64,000 nt of DNA from Gigantopelta aegis (lineage: Eukaryota > Mollusca > Gastropoda > Neomphalida > Peltospiridae): positions 5,506,887 through 5,570,886 of the forward strand of contig NC_054713.1 of NCBI RefSeq assembly GCF_016097555.1. Reading direction: 5' to 3'. Below the pieces are notes generated by a model. The model had not been told where the DNA came from, ran no database searches, and was given only the letters and a program-made list of their open reading frames with translations. The position numbers and the translations under genes were made by a program. Below are positions 11,372 to 23,530 of the stretch, in pieces. Every line of letters starts with the position of its first letter. The stretch's first letter is position 1.

Positions 11372-11504
11372 CAGGACAGGATATAGTAACAATGGAGATA
11401 CATGTATACATACTTTTATAGATAAAGGTTAAATATTTGAAGACAAAATTAATTATATTTTAATAAACATCACATGTAATAAATAAAACATTGGGCTTCA
11501 AACG

Positions 11505-11905
11505 TCGGGTGTCATCGGTGGGGCAGGATATACTCATCTTTCGTGAACACCTGATATCATCACTGATATGACAGCTGTACTTATTCCAATGAGATCTGTC
11601 CTGTACTAACAGAGCTGCAGTCCTCGCTGTGGTTATGCAAAAGGAATGAAATATCCAGTAAAGGATCTCCTTGAGTGGCTGTCCTCCTATAGACGAGACA
11701 CTAGACAGAGATTCATGGAATCATCCACAATTTTGCCAAAATGCCCACTCGACTCTGCATTGTGCAGAGATACGGCCCTGGGCCCCGTTCCACGAAGCGA
11801 TCTTAGCACTAAGATCACCTTACTGCATAAGGTAGCTATGCGTATAAGGTGATCTTAGGGATAAGGTCGCTTTGTGGAACGGAGCCCTGATAATGTATTA
11901 CTGTT
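11505..11905 (+). repeat. low-copy repeat, copy A
   Basis: It matches 31505-31850: GGTGGGGCAGGATAT..CACCTGATATCATCA, CACTAGA.AGAGATTC.TGGAATCA and CGACTCTGCATTGTGCAGAGA. It may be a diverged duplicated segment or an unclassified element. A palindromic MITE interrupts it. Confidence 0.75.
11781..11886. mobile_element. palindromic MITE, copy 2 (with an empty-site relative)
   Basis: GGCCCCGTTCCACGAAGCG and its inverted partner are flanked by CCCTG on the left and CCTG on the right. The homologous segment near 31826 has a single CCCTG and no insert, which marks the insertion site. Confidence 0.9.
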
Positions 11906-12509
11906 TTTTTTCGTTCAGATTTAAATGGTACGAACCTCAGAGCTTCTTGATGACAACTAGTGGATATGTAGCTGTTTGAACTAGTTGAACTAACGTACTT
12001 TATCTCATGGTGCTAAAATAATTACTAGTATTAAAAATGTGTGTCATTTTTATTTTATAAATGTACTTAAATCATCTCAGAAAATGTCAAGCACATTTTT
12101 AACGATGATGTTAAAGAGAGTATTGAGTTGACATAGAATGACCAATTTATGGTGGTTTATACATACTTTTAAATATATATTATACTAAGCATGGTTATTG
12201 TGTACACAAAGAAAACATTCCGAAATAACTATCAATTTATATATGTTTTAATCAACGTTACAACTTACGTTCCACTACTATGTTCGTTTGTTCTTTCGTT
12301 CATCTCTTATACAATGATCAATCTAAACGTTAATTTATTTCGTTACAAGACAGTAGAAAGGGAAATAACTGTTTAAGACTGACACGCACTTAATAGTAAG
12401 AATTGTTTCCCATGGTTGCATATTAAAAGAATTGTCTCTCTTGGTTGCAAAATATAATACGAATTGTCTCCCTTGGTTGTATCTTGAATTTTATATTCAT
12501 GTTGATCAT
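11906..12509. other. unassigned AT-rich spacer
   Basis: Nothing recognised beyond three short echoes of TTGTCTC(C/T)CTTGGTTG between 12405 and 12480, a degenerate 33-40 bp tandem. Confidence 0.5.
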
Positions 12510-12622
12510 GAAATGTGTTTTGCATTTACCATAGTTTGACACCCAATAGCCGATGTATTTTTCGTGCTGGGGTGTCGTTAAACATCCATTCATTCATCCA
12601 TTCATTCATTCATTCATTGCCT
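12510..12622 (+). mobile_element. SINE tail d with (ATTC)n
   Basis: TTTGACACCCAATAGCCGATG then TGCTGGGGTGTCGTTAAAC and CATTCATTCATC repeats. Confidence 0.75.
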
Positions 12623-12661
12623 TGGTTGTATGGGTCAGAAAGGTCAAAAGGAAAGGAAGTT

Positions 12662-12985
12662 GAAGCTTGTTTTGTTTAACGACACCACTAGAGCACATTG
12701 ATTTATTAATCATCGGCTATTGGATGTCAAACATTTAGGAATTCCGAAATACAGTCTTAGAGAGGAAACCCGCTGCATTTTTCCATTAGTAGCAAGGGAT
12801 CATTTATATGCACTTTCCCATAGACAGGATAGCACATACCACAGCCTTTGAAGTACCAGTAGTGGTGCACTGGCTAAAACGAGAAATAGCCCAATGGGCC
12901 CACCAATGGGGATCGATCCTAGACCAACCGCGCATCAACGAACAATTCACCACTGGGCTACGATCCGTCCTAAAAGGAAAGGAAT
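12662..12985 (-). mobile_element. SINE head 1, tail a, near full length
   Basis: On the + strand it reads from TTTAACGACACCACTAGAGC to a tRNA-like head with GGGATCGATCCTAGACC and CACTGGGCTACG. It immediately precedes the 36-bp satellite. Confidence 0.9.
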
Positions 12986-13035
12986 GTGTGTTTAACGACA
13001 CTACAGGGTGTACTATAAGCGATCATATAATGTTT

Positions 13036-15175
13036 GTGGCTAAAAGTACTATATGCAATACATCAACCCTTGCGACTAAAAGTACTATATGCAATACATC
13101 AACCCTTGTGACTAAAAATACTATATGCAATACATCAACCCTTGTGACTAAAAGTACTATATGCAATACATCAACCCTTGCGACTAAAAGTACTATATGC
13201 AATACATCAACCCTTGCAACTAAAAGTACTATATGCAATACATCAACCCTTGCGACTAAAAGTACTATATGCAATACATCAACCCTTGTGACTAAAAGTA
13301 CTATATGCAATACATCAACCCTTGTGACTAAAAGTACTATATGCAATACATCAACCCTTGTGACTAAAAGTACTATATGCAATACATCAACCCTTGCGAC
13401 TAAAAGTACTATATGCAATACACCAACCCTTGCGACTAAAAGTACTATATGCAATACATCAACCCTTGCGACTAAAAGTACTATATGCAATACATCAACC
13501 CTTGTGGCTAAAAGTACTATATGCAATACATCAACCCTTGTGGCTAAAAGTACTATATGCAATACATCAACCCTTGTGACTAAAAGTACTATATGCAATA
13601 TATCAACCCTTGCGACTAAAAGTACTATATGCAATACATCAACCCTAGTGACTAAAAATACTATACACAATATATCAACCCTTGTGACTAAAAGTACTAT
13701 ACGCAATATATCAACCCTAGTGACTAAAAGTACTATATGCAATATATCAACCCTTGTGACTAAAAATACTATACGCAATATATCAACCCTTGTGACTAAA
13801 GTACTATATGCAATATAACAACCAATCTGACTAAAAGTACTATACGCAATATATCAACCCTAGTGACTAAAAGTACTATATGCAATATATCAACCCTTGT
13901 GACTAAAAATACTATACGCAATATATCAACCCTTGTGACTAAAGTACTATATGCAATATAACAACCAATCTGACTAAAAGTACTATACACAATATATCAA
14001 CCCTAGTGACTAAAAGTACTATACACAATATATCAACCCTTGTGACTAAAAGTACTATACACAATATATCAACCCTTGTGACTAAAAGTACTATATGTAA
14101 TATAACAACCAATCTGACTAAAAGTACTATACACAATATATCAACCCTAGTGACTAAAAGTACTACTATATGCAATACATCAACCCTTGCGACTAAAAGT
14201 ACTATGTGCAATACATCAACCCTTGTGACTAAAAGTATTTTATGCAATATACCAATCCTCTTCTAAAAGTACTATATGCAATACATCAACCCTTGCGACT
14301 AAAAGTACTACTATATGCAATACATCAACCCTTGTGGCTAAAAGTACTATATGCAATACATCAACCCTTGTGACTAAAAGTACTATATGCAATATATCAA
14401 CCCTTGCGACTAAAAGTACTATATGCAATACATCAACCCTTGTGACTAAAAGTACTATATGCAATACATCAACCCTAGTGACTAAAAGTACTATATGCAA
14501 TATATCAACCCTTGTGACTAAAAATACTATACGCAATATATCAACCCTTGTGACTAAAAGTACTATACGCAATATATCAACCCTAGTGCCTAAAAGTACT
14601 ATATGCAATATATCAACCCTTGTGACTAAAAATACTATACGCAATATATCAACCCTTGTGACTAAAGTACTATATGCAATATAACAACCAATCTGACTAA
14701 AAGTACTATACACAATATATCAACCCTAGTGACTAAAAGTACTATACACAATATATCAACCCTTGTGACTAAAAGTACTATACACAATATATCAACCCTT
14801 GTGACTAAAAGTACTATATGCAGTATAACAACCAATCTGACTGAAAGTACTATACACAATATATCAACCCTAGTGACTAAAAGTACTACTATATGCAATA
14901 CATCAACCCTTGCGACTAAAAGTACTATGTGCAATACATCAACCCTTGTGACTAAAAGTATTTTATGCAATATACCAATCCTCTTCTAAAAGTACTATAT
15001 GCAATACATCAACCCTTGCGACTAAAAGTACTACTATATGCAATACATCAACCCTTGCGACTAAAAGTACTATGTGCAATACATCAACCCTTGTGACTAA
15101 AAGTATTTTATGCAATATACCAATCCTCTTCTAAAAGTATTATATGCAATATACCAATCCTCTTCTCAAAGTATT
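13036..15175. repeat. 36-bp satellite array (about 59 units) with a higher-order repeat
   Basis: The unit begins ACTAAAAGTACTATATGCAA and continues to CATCAACCCTTGTG, 36 bp. Because 36 is a multiple of 3, several frames stay open for up to 336 codons; these are not genes. Variant units (..ATAACAACCAATCTG.. and ..CCAATCCTCTTCT..) recur with a 723-bp spacing (for example 13801/14524 register, 13990/14713), showing a second-level duplication. Confidence 0.97.
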
Positions 15176-15400
15176 AACTGAAGAAAGTGGAACCTTGCAG
15201 TTCCATGACTCATTTAATAATAATCGGATGTTTTTACAATACCCTTAGTTTCTCACAAACTTGTGGTACCTAATTTTACAAATTCCCTATACATGTTCAA
15301 AGGTCTGTCCTATGTGACACAGTGGTACTGGATTAAATAAACTTGCATACATTTATTACTCGGATAAATAGAATATTTTAACAACAAACGCTGTCACATT

Positions 15401-15648
15401 ATGGGGCAGGAATTAACTCAGTGGTACAGATCTCACCTGATGCGCTATCGATCTAGGATCGATTCCCGTCGGTGGGCCCATTGGGCTATTTCTCGTTCCA
15501 GCCAGTGCCCCACAGTGCCCATTGAAGTGGCGACAGCGGGTTTCCTCTCTCAATATCTGTGTAGTCCTCAACCATAAGTCCGATGCCATATAACCTTAAA
15601 TAAAATGTGTTGAAGGCGTCGTTAAATAAAACATTTCCTTCCTTCCTG
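15401..15648 (+). mobile_element. SINE head 1, tail b, internally deleted
   Basis: The head (CTCAGTGGTACAGATCTCACC, GGATCGATTCCCGTCGG) runs to CCAGCCAGTGCCCCACAG and then jumps to GAAGTGGCGACAGCGGGTTT and tail b. The middle block is missing. Confidence 0.9.
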
Positions 15649-15964
15649 TCACATTTATTACTAGTGGCAGGAATAACCAACATTAAATTCGACCTTTGAC
15701 CCATCCGGATGTTATTTGGTATAGTGCTACCTACAATACATTTTAAATCCACTGCCATTGAATATCTATCATGTTACCGTGGCGACACGTGGCCTTGAGA
15801 TAGCAGTACACTAAATAGTGTCTCAGCAAGTCAAAAGTCGAGGTACACTATAAGACAATCTACGTCAATCTTCATTTCTAAACAGTCAAACAATAAGAGT
15901 ATACTCTAGCTTCAAGGAAAGCAAGAACGGAAATGTTTTTATGAAGATAATTCAACAGTTTGTT

Positions 15965-15995
<31 letters not shown>

Positions 15996-16067
15996 AAAAT
16001 TTAAAAAAAATTCCGCCTTGACCACACAAGATATTCCTGCAAATCAGAATAAAAATTCAGAAATATA
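15649..16067. other. unassigned spacer with an AAC microsatellite
   Basis: (AAC)n lies at 15964-15995. Nothing else recognised. Confidence 0.5.
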
Positions 16068-16560
16068 ATATACTCTTCAAAAAAGTAGGGGAACTCTAAT
16101 AAGAATTTACAATTGCCAAAATTGTAAGATATATTAACTGTGGGGAATGGTTATATGACGACAGTGAATTAATTGGGCAAAAATTACAACCGGTAGTTCA
16201 GTATTACAGTAGGTTTTATGACCACCAAAGATCTCGAAGGACGATTGGGGTCAGAAGTGAAATTTGAAAGTTGAAGTTTTTATCAGTAAATCGCAAATTC
16301 AAAGAATAAAAATGACTAAAAACAAAACAATAATATGATCAACAGAATGAAAACGATTGACAGAAATAATGTTCCACGGTGATTAATGGACCTACCTGGA
16401 AATTGTCAAAATCGAGAATGACTCCCCACGCCCGTGTACGGGGAAACTGTGTGATGCACGTGTAAATTATGGAATGTGTTTCGGTGTGTTGATAAACAGA
16501 CCTGAACGTTCTTTACTAGGATGTCTGTGGTCAAAACGTATGTTCGGTTTAATAGTTGAT
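16068..16560 (+). mobile_element. possible Tc1/mariner-like terminal fragment
   Basis: ATACTCTTCAAAAAAGTAGG after a TA resembles the outer end of Tc1/mariner-type elements. No matching inverted end or transposase was found downstream, so only one end may remain. Confidence 0.3.
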
Positions 16561-16897
16561 ATTAACAGTAATATTTCAGGTTCCTCTACTTTTTTTTTTG
16601 AAGGGTATATATTATTGAATTACCATGTGTCTGATTTTCAGTTTATAAATGCACTGTTGTGGGATGCTGGGGGTGTTAATGTAGCCTTCAGCCTGATGAC
16701 CAATTCCCAAAATGCTACTTTCAAGACCGTAATAAATATGATGAAACTGCAGAAATATGTTTCATGTGCTCTTTCCAACATACGCTACTAAACCTTTTTT
16801 TTTCTTTCTTTTTTAAAATCTCCACTCATTTTTTTAAAACTGCGGCTAACTAACACGCGCTTAGTTCATCCCTTGATCGCGATTTAATAAGAGAGGG

Positions 16898-17207
16898 TTT
16901 GTTTGTTTTGTTTAACGACACCACTGGAGCACATTGATTAATTAATCATCAACTAAATGGATGTCAAACATTTGGTAATTCTGACTCGTAGTCATCAAAG
17001 GAAACCCGCTACATGTTTTCTAATGCAGCAAGGAATCTTTTATATGCACCATCCCACAGGCAGGATATCACATACCACTGCCTTTGATATACCAGTCGTG
17101 GTGCACTGGCTCGAACGAGAAATAGCCCAATGGGTCCACTGAAGGGGATCGATCCCAAACCGGCCGCGCATCAGGCGAGCGCTTTACCACTGGGCTACAT
17201 CCCGCCC
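16898..17207 (-). mobile_element. SINE head 1, tail a, full length with target duplication
   Basis: Flanked by AATAAGAGAGGG at 16886-16897 and 17208-17219. It contains tail a, the middle block and a head ending CCACTGGGCTACATCCCGCCC (reverse sense). Confidence 0.93.
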
Positions 17208-17219
17208 AATAAGAGAGGG

Positions 17220-17609
17220 AATCCGTGGCCGACACCTACTGCAGCAAAATAGTTTATATGCATTTTGTTTTTCATAGACAGGACACAGCATATCCTTGAC
17301 GTGCTAGAAGGTATACGCTGGTTGCACCAACAAAGAAATGTTTTTTTTTAACGACGCACTCAACACATTTTATTTACAGTTATATGGCGTCGTACTGGAT
17401 ACACCACTACCGGTATATCAAAGGCCGTGGTATGTACTACCCTATCTGTAGGATGGTGCATACAAAGATCCCTTGCTACTAATGCAAAAATGTAACGAGT
17501 TTCTTCTCTAAGACTATTTGTCAAAATCATCAAATGTTTGACATCCAATACCCGATGATTAATAAATCAATGTGCTCTAGTGGTGTTGTGAAACAAAACA
17601 AAACCTTTA
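17220..17609. mobile_element. three abutting SINE fragments
   Basis: A reverse middle-block fragment (about 17220-17338) is followed by a reverse tail b stub (TTTAACGACGCACTCAACAC, about 17345-17395). A forward middle block plus tail a (17396-17609, ending GTGAAACAAAACAAAACC) comes last. Confidence 0.75.
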
Positions 17610-18239
17610 AGTAACATGCGCTTATTTCAGCCCTTAATAAGAGAGAGAGAGAGAACCCGTTATCGCCATATAGGCGACACCCCTACTAAAAAGCCAAAAA
17701 TGCCACACACAAAAAAAAAGCAGTAAAAAAAAGCAGAAAAAAAGCTAAGATTTTTTAATATATACCTTTTTTCATACCTTTGATGTATTAGACGTGTACT
17801 AGTTGACATGCTTTATACGCTAATAGACCAATGGCATAGCGAAAACTGGTGATAACTAAGGAACATTGCATTACTATGGAACCGTGACTGTGTGATTATT
17901 AAAAGACAATTACACCCAGTATGGCTATATCGGTTATCAGCCGACCTGCAGTTGTTACCAACATACATCACCAGCAGACGACACGAGTTGTTAATACCCA
18001 GTGAAAGAACTTCCTAATAATACGTACGGATCTCAGGCTTCGTTTCGTTTGTGAATTTGCGCATTGACCTGCAGTTACAATATTAACAACGGTACTGCAG
18101 ACGACGTGAATCGGTAATACCGAGTGACAGAAATTCTCTACGTAGGTAAGAAATTTCTTAATATTCTATACCCAGGTTGTGAAAATTGCAAGAAAGATAA
18201 TTTCGTTGTTCGCGCAGTAGATTTATTCCATCATTTGCT
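17610..18239. other. unassigned spacer with a direct duplication
   Basis: A block at about 17943-18015 (GACCTGCAGTTGTTACCAAC..GCAGACGACACGAG..) is repeated in diverged form at about 18066-18135. The GA-rich start near 17631 echoes the SINE target site at 16886. Confidence 0.45.
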
Positions 18240-18637
18240 GGCCTCGGTGGCGTCGTGGTTAAGCCATCGGACTACAGACTGGTAGGTACAGGGTTTGCAG
18301 CCCGGTACCTGCTCCAACCCAGAGCGAGTTCTTAAGGGCTCAAATGGGTAGGCGTAAGGCCACTACACCCTCTTCTCTTTCACTAACCCACTGCCCATAG
18401 ACAGACAGCCTAGATAGCTGAGGTGTGTGCCAAGGACAGCGTGCTTGAACCTTAATTGGACATAAGTGTGAAAATAATTTGAAATAAAATGAAAATTGCA
18501 TCATTACTAATCACTAACAACTAACCCACTGTCCTGGACAGACAGCCCAGATAGCTGAGGCGTCTGCCCAGGACAGCGTGCTTGAATTTTAATTGGATAT
18601 GAGCACGAAAAATAACTGAAATGAAAATTGCATCATT
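18240..18637 (+). mobile_element. SINE head 2, tail c, with duplicated tail
   Basis: The head is GGCCTCGGTGGCGTCGTGG with CAGGGTTTGCAGCCCGG as B box. The body includes CACTACACCCTCTTCTC. Tail c (GCGTGCTTGAACCTTAATTGG..) is present twice. Confidence 0.85.
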
Positions 18638-18740
18638 ATAATTATCATGACAGGTTACGTTAAATGAAAATAGGTTCCCTATATTTTCTTTTTGTGCAAA
18701 CCATAAATTGTTTACACAAATTTGCAATTCTTAGAAGCCT

Positions 18741-18866
18741 GTATTATTATTGTTATTTTGTATGTATGTACGTTTGTGTATTTGTCTGACTGTGTGTGGC
18801 TCTGTGTCTGCATGTATGTGTGTGTGCACGTGTCTGTGTTTGTGCGCGCGCACGCACGTGTGTATA
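18741..18866. repeat. GT/GC-rich microsatellite-like tract
   Basis: Irregular TGTG/TATG and GCGCGCACGCACG runs. Confidence 0.7.
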
Positions 18867-18897
18867 GGTCCAATAGCCACAAGGTGTTATATATTAA

Positions 18898-19150
18898 TAG
18901 ACTCCATCCTATGTGGTCATGTGGGATAGAAAAAGTACACCCGAGGTGGTGGAAATTTCGATGCGGGACGAGGCTTGTCGAATTTCCAAACAGTGTTACA
19001 TGGATTACAACTAATTTTGTGGGTAGAACGATTGAAATACATGATTAAAAGGTCTCACTTAGCACATTTTGCCTGAATATCTCAATAATTTTTGCCTGAA
19101 TTTGAGGATTTGTCCCCCCCCCCCCCCCCCCCACGTCTCGTACGCTTATG
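18898..19150 (+). repeat. dispersed G-tract repeat, copy 2 (partial)
   Basis: Shares GGTCATGTGGGATAGAAAAA-type start and AAAGTACACCC with 57862-57900, and TTACATGGATTACAACTAAT and TTTTGCCTGAATTTGAGG with other copies. It ends in 19 C at 19114-19132. Confidence 0.7.
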
Positions 19151-19423
19151 CTAGTGGCTTTAGAATAACCAATTCCATCTTCTAGTTCTTGAGCTTCATC
19201 ATAAGTCAGTTAGTTACGGCTAATACGGGTTTTGTAGTTTTAACAAAGCTGTCACCGGTTTCGTTTGATAAATCATGTATTCATTTGACCGCTTATTACT
19301 TTCTCATTTTCTAATTTGGTTTTATAAATAACCCCTTTGTAGAGTTCCTAGATTCTTTGTGGTCGAAGTATGTACCATAGTTTCCTCAGTCAATTCAATT
19401 CTGCTCTGCATCTAATAAACGCA

Positions 19424-19753
19424 GGGGCGAGACGTAGCTCGGTGGTACAGCGCTCGCCTGATGCGCGATCGATCTAGGATCGATTCCCGTCGGTGCGTCC
19501 ATTGGGCTATTTCTCGTTCCAGCCAGTGCTCCACAACTGGTGTAACAAAGGCCGTGGTATGCACTATCCTGTCTGTGGGATGGTGCATATAAAAGATCCC
19601 TGGCTCCTAATTGAAACGAGTGGGTCATGAAGTGGCGATAGTGGGTTTCTCTCTCAATATCTGTGTGGTCCTTAACCATATGTCCGACGCCATATAACCG
19701 TAAATAAAATGTGTTGAGTGCGTCGTTAAATAAAACATTTCCTTCCTTCCTTC
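19424..19753 (+). mobile_element. SINE head 1, tail b, full length
   Basis: Flanked by CTAATAAAC on both sides (19412-19420 and 19754-19762). It has the head with A box TAGCTCGGTGGT and B box GGATCGATTCC, the middle block, tail b and a CCTTCC end. Confidence 0.95.
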
Positions 19754-20121
19754 CTAATAAACACATCATTAAGTGTGGCTGTTTTGTTTCTTCAGACAAC
19801 ACGTTGCTCTAATCATTTAAACTTTCTGGGATAAAAATGGCGTTACTCTTCTTTTTAAAAGTGGAATAGTCACGCAGGCCTCTCAGAATTGAATATTTGC
19901 ATAAACCGTTTATGGTTTAATCACAAATAAATTCAGGTAACCCATTTTCATTTTGCGTAACCCTTTATATCCATGTCAATAATGTCCTAAAGTTAACACA
20001 GGATACATAAATTAGATTTGCGTGAACGAAGCGCGAACGAAATAATCGTTCTCGCAATTTTCAAAGGCTTGTTGTGTGTGATTTATCCAACGTATTTTTC
20101 CGAATAGTGTTTCTTTCATTA
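19754..20121. other. unassigned spacer
   Basis: No gene or repeat recognised. Confidence 0.5.
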
Positions 20122-20740
20122 CATTTCAACTTATTTGCGTGCTTATATCCAATTAAGGTTCAAGCACGCTATCTGGGCTGTCTGTCCAGGACAGTGAGGT
20201 ACTTTGCTAGTGGTTAGTGAGAGAGAAGATGGTACAGTGGTCTTACACCTACCCACTGAGTCGTTAAAACTCGCTCTGGGTGGGAGCCGGTACGGGGATA
20301 CGAACCCTACACCTATCAGCCTTATGCCCGACGGCTTAACCACGACGCCACCGAGGCCGGTTATAGTGTTTCTAAGAACAGCTGATCAGTGTATGCTGAG
20401 TGGCAGGAATTATAATTTTGATATTCTCAAATCAGACCCCTTGGAATCATATCTGAAGTGTAGGGGAGGGGAGGGGGAGGGGGAGGGGGAGGCGGGCGCA
20501 AGTAAGAATTTTATCTTTCTTATATATAGTATAACAAAGCCGTACACATTTTCGTCCGCAAGTGTGTGTGTGCGCGCGTGTAGGGGGAGGGAGGGGGGAG
20601 GGGTGCTATACCCACCCAGCCCCAGATCCTACGCGCCTGCAAATTACTTGTGCATGCATATATATATATATATGTTTGGAATCGATAGTTGGTAGTTATT
20701 TACTTCAGGTTTAACAACAGTGATATCAGTCACATCCAAG
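20122..20740 (-). repeat. local duplication, copy 1 (SINE head 2 plus flank)
   Basis: A reverse head 2/tail c SINE (20122-20360) and its flank (CAGCTGATCAGTGTATGC, ATTTTCGTCCGCAA, CTATACCCACCCA, TTGGTAGTTATTTA) recur as one block at 22095-22590. The copies differ in the SINE interior and in their GGGGA/poly-G tracts. Confidence 0.85.
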
Positions 20741-20841
20741 TTAGTGATAATGCACCTTTAATCAAAACATTGTCTGATCGGCAGACCTGTTTCTACCATA
20801 TGAACACTGTGAATTATTCACTGAATAACACCATTATGTAT

Positions 20842-21234
20842 ACCGGCCTCGTTGGCGTCGTGGTTAGGCCATCGGTCTACAGGCTGGTAGGTACTGGGTT
20901 CGGATCCCAGTCGAGGCATGGGATTTTTAATCCAGATACCGACTCCAAACCCTGAGTGAGTGCTCCGCAAGGCTCAATGGGTAGGTGTAAACCACTTGCA
21001 ACCGACCAGTGATCCATAACTGGTTCAACAAAGGCCATGGTTTGTGCTATCCTGCCTGTGGGAAGTACAAATAAAAGATCCCTTGCTGCTAATCGGAAAG
21101 AGTAGCCCATGTAGTGGCGACAGCGGGATTTCCTCTCAAAATCTGTGTGGTCCTTAACCATATGTCTGACGCCATATAACCGTGAAGAAAATGTGTTGAG
21201 TGCGTCGTTAAATATAACATTTCTTTCTTTCTTT
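20842..21234 (+). mobile_element. SINE head 3, tail b, full length
   Basis: Flanked by CCATTATGTAT (20831-20841 and 21235-21245). The head has GGCGTCGTGGTTAGGCC and B box GGGTTCGGATCCC, then the middle block, tail b and a TTTCTTTC end. Confidence 0.96.
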
Positions 21235-21344
21235 CCATTATGTATCACACTAACAACGTTCAGCTAGTGACCGTTATCAACACGATGCTGCGTCAAGGCA
21301 ATAATTATGACGAGGCAGTTGCATAACATATCTGACAGGTCGAT

Positions 21345-21960
<616 letters not shown>

Positions 21961-22094
21961 AGTGGGTTAGTGGTTAGTTGTTAGTGTTTAGTGAGATAGA
22001 CGTCACTGTAATGACCATACTCTTAAAAGCAGACTAGAGTTTGTCTCCATAACCGTTACTACTCAGAAGTATGTACGTTTTTAAAATAATAATA

Positions 22095-22590
22095 AAAAAT
22101 GCACACACCTCAGCTACCTAGGCTGTCTGTCCAGGACAGTGAAGTACTTTGTAGTGGTCTTAAAACTCGCTCTGGGTGGGAGCCGGTACGGAGCTGCGAA
22201 CCCTGCATTTACCGTCGTGATGTCCGACGCCTTAACCACGACACCACCGAAGCCGGTTATACAGCTGATCAGTGTATGCCGAGTGGCAGCAATTATAATT
22301 TTTATATTCTCAAATCAGCCCTGGAATCATATGTGAAGTGGGGTCTGGACAGAAGTGAGAATTTTATTTCTTGTATATAGTATAACATAAATCCGTTTAC
22401 ATTTTCGTCCGCAAATTTATGTGTGTGTGTGTGTGTGTGTAGAGGGGGGGGGGGGGGGGGCTATACCCACCCAACCCCAGATCATACGCGCCTACAAATT
22501 ACTTGTGCAGGCATATATGTTTGGGATCGATTGTTGGTAGTTATTTATTTTAGATTTAACAACAGCGAGATCAGTCACAACCAAGTGTGA
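22095..22590 (-). repeat. local duplication, copy 2
   Basis: See 20122-20740. This copy has a shortened SINE and a GT run followed by 17 G at 22444-22460. Confidence 0.85.
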
Positions 22591-22596
22591 TAATTA

Positions 22597-22712
22597 GGAA
22601 ATCACCTGTTTCCATTTTTTTCGTGCGTAGGCACGATGTGGTCATCCTCCTATTCACTGTCAATTAGACGATATCACCTTGAGAAAAACAAAGAATGGAA
22701 ACTGGTGATCTC
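22597..22712. mobile_element. short palindromic MITE
   Basis: GGAAATCACCTGTTTCCATT on the left pairs with AATGGAAACTGGTGATCTCC on the right, about 116 bp in total. No second copy in the window. Confidence 0.65.
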
Positions 22713-23159
22713 CATTGTAAAATACCTTTTACCTTCTTTTTTTATTTTCTGTAAATTGTATATGTTTTATTTTTAATGTAATATAAATAGCGAACTATTT
22801 TCACTCACGAAATTCTCCGAAGTTACTCTTCCACATTTTGTCAAACGTGTCTGTAACTGATTGACGTCGATCGACAGGAAGAGTCCATCATGGGGGTAAC
22901 GAAATTGGAAGAAAATTTTCAAAACTAGTTATATGAAAAATACTGTTGTGTATTTGAACCAATAAAACACTTTTAATATGGAAGAACATAACAAAATTTC
23001 AAATACCCTGCAATATGGAACGGTCTGAAATGTAAAGTTATAAAAGTGTTTGTCGATCAGATTTGGATATATTCGTTTTGATTTATTGTGCTACGTTGCT
23101 AATTCATATTTTTATGTGATAATGGTTGTGAATTTCAACTGTCATGTTAAAGGTAGGTG
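22713..23159. other. unassigned AT-rich spacer
   Basis: No gene or repeat recognised. Confidence 0.45.
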
Positions 23160-23530
23160 TCATTTGAGTAATTTTGTTGATGTTGGGAGTTGTGTAATAT
23201 TCGTGTTTTGCAAGTTCGTTTGAAAACTTTGAGAGGCCATAATAGGATAAACGGGGTCAGTTGTCGCGTTTTTAATTTGGGGTTTACACGATGATATTTC
23301 ACTGCTAGGTGCACTTAAGGGATCAGTATTTTCATCAATTTGTTGTAGAATGTTTGGATATTTGCGTTTTTATGTTGGCAAAGCGTGATTTATCGGTGTC
23401 GTCTGCTGTCAGTGACTGTACATTCTCGATCAGCTGATTTCGCTCAACAGGACGATTGTTAGTTGAAATTCTGCTTGAAGAGGCCGATGCAGCAAGCATT
23501 GCTGGGTCATTCTACAAAAAACGTCACTTT
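23160..23530 (-). pseudogene. unclassified coding-like relic
   Basis: The minus strand holds open stretches with protein-like composition, rich in Ser, Thr, Asn, Gln and Asp (for example ..SASSSRISTNNRPVERNQL). They have no recognised domain. The whole is broken. It could be a decayed host gene or part of a mobile or virus-like element. I cannot tell which, so I treat it as a fossil and give no reading of it beyond this. Confidence 0.35.

Noticed and set aside
12808-13818. 336-codon open frame on the + strand (STICNTSTLATK repeats)
   Set aside because: It is the 36-bp satellite read in a frame that the unit length keeps open; the minus strand is equally open and no start, splice or domain supports it.
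13036-15175. CRISPR-like array
   Set aside because: There are no unique spacers between repeats, units are contiguous, and the genome is animal.
19395-19802. Minus-strand 135-codon frame
   Set aside because: It lies within a full-length SINE; similar frames recur over other SINE copies (20877-21248, 58838-59176, 63577-63889).
20842-20915. Functional tRNA gene
   Set aside because: The A/B-box-like sequence is the head of a SINE with target duplications and does not fold as a complete tRNA by eye.
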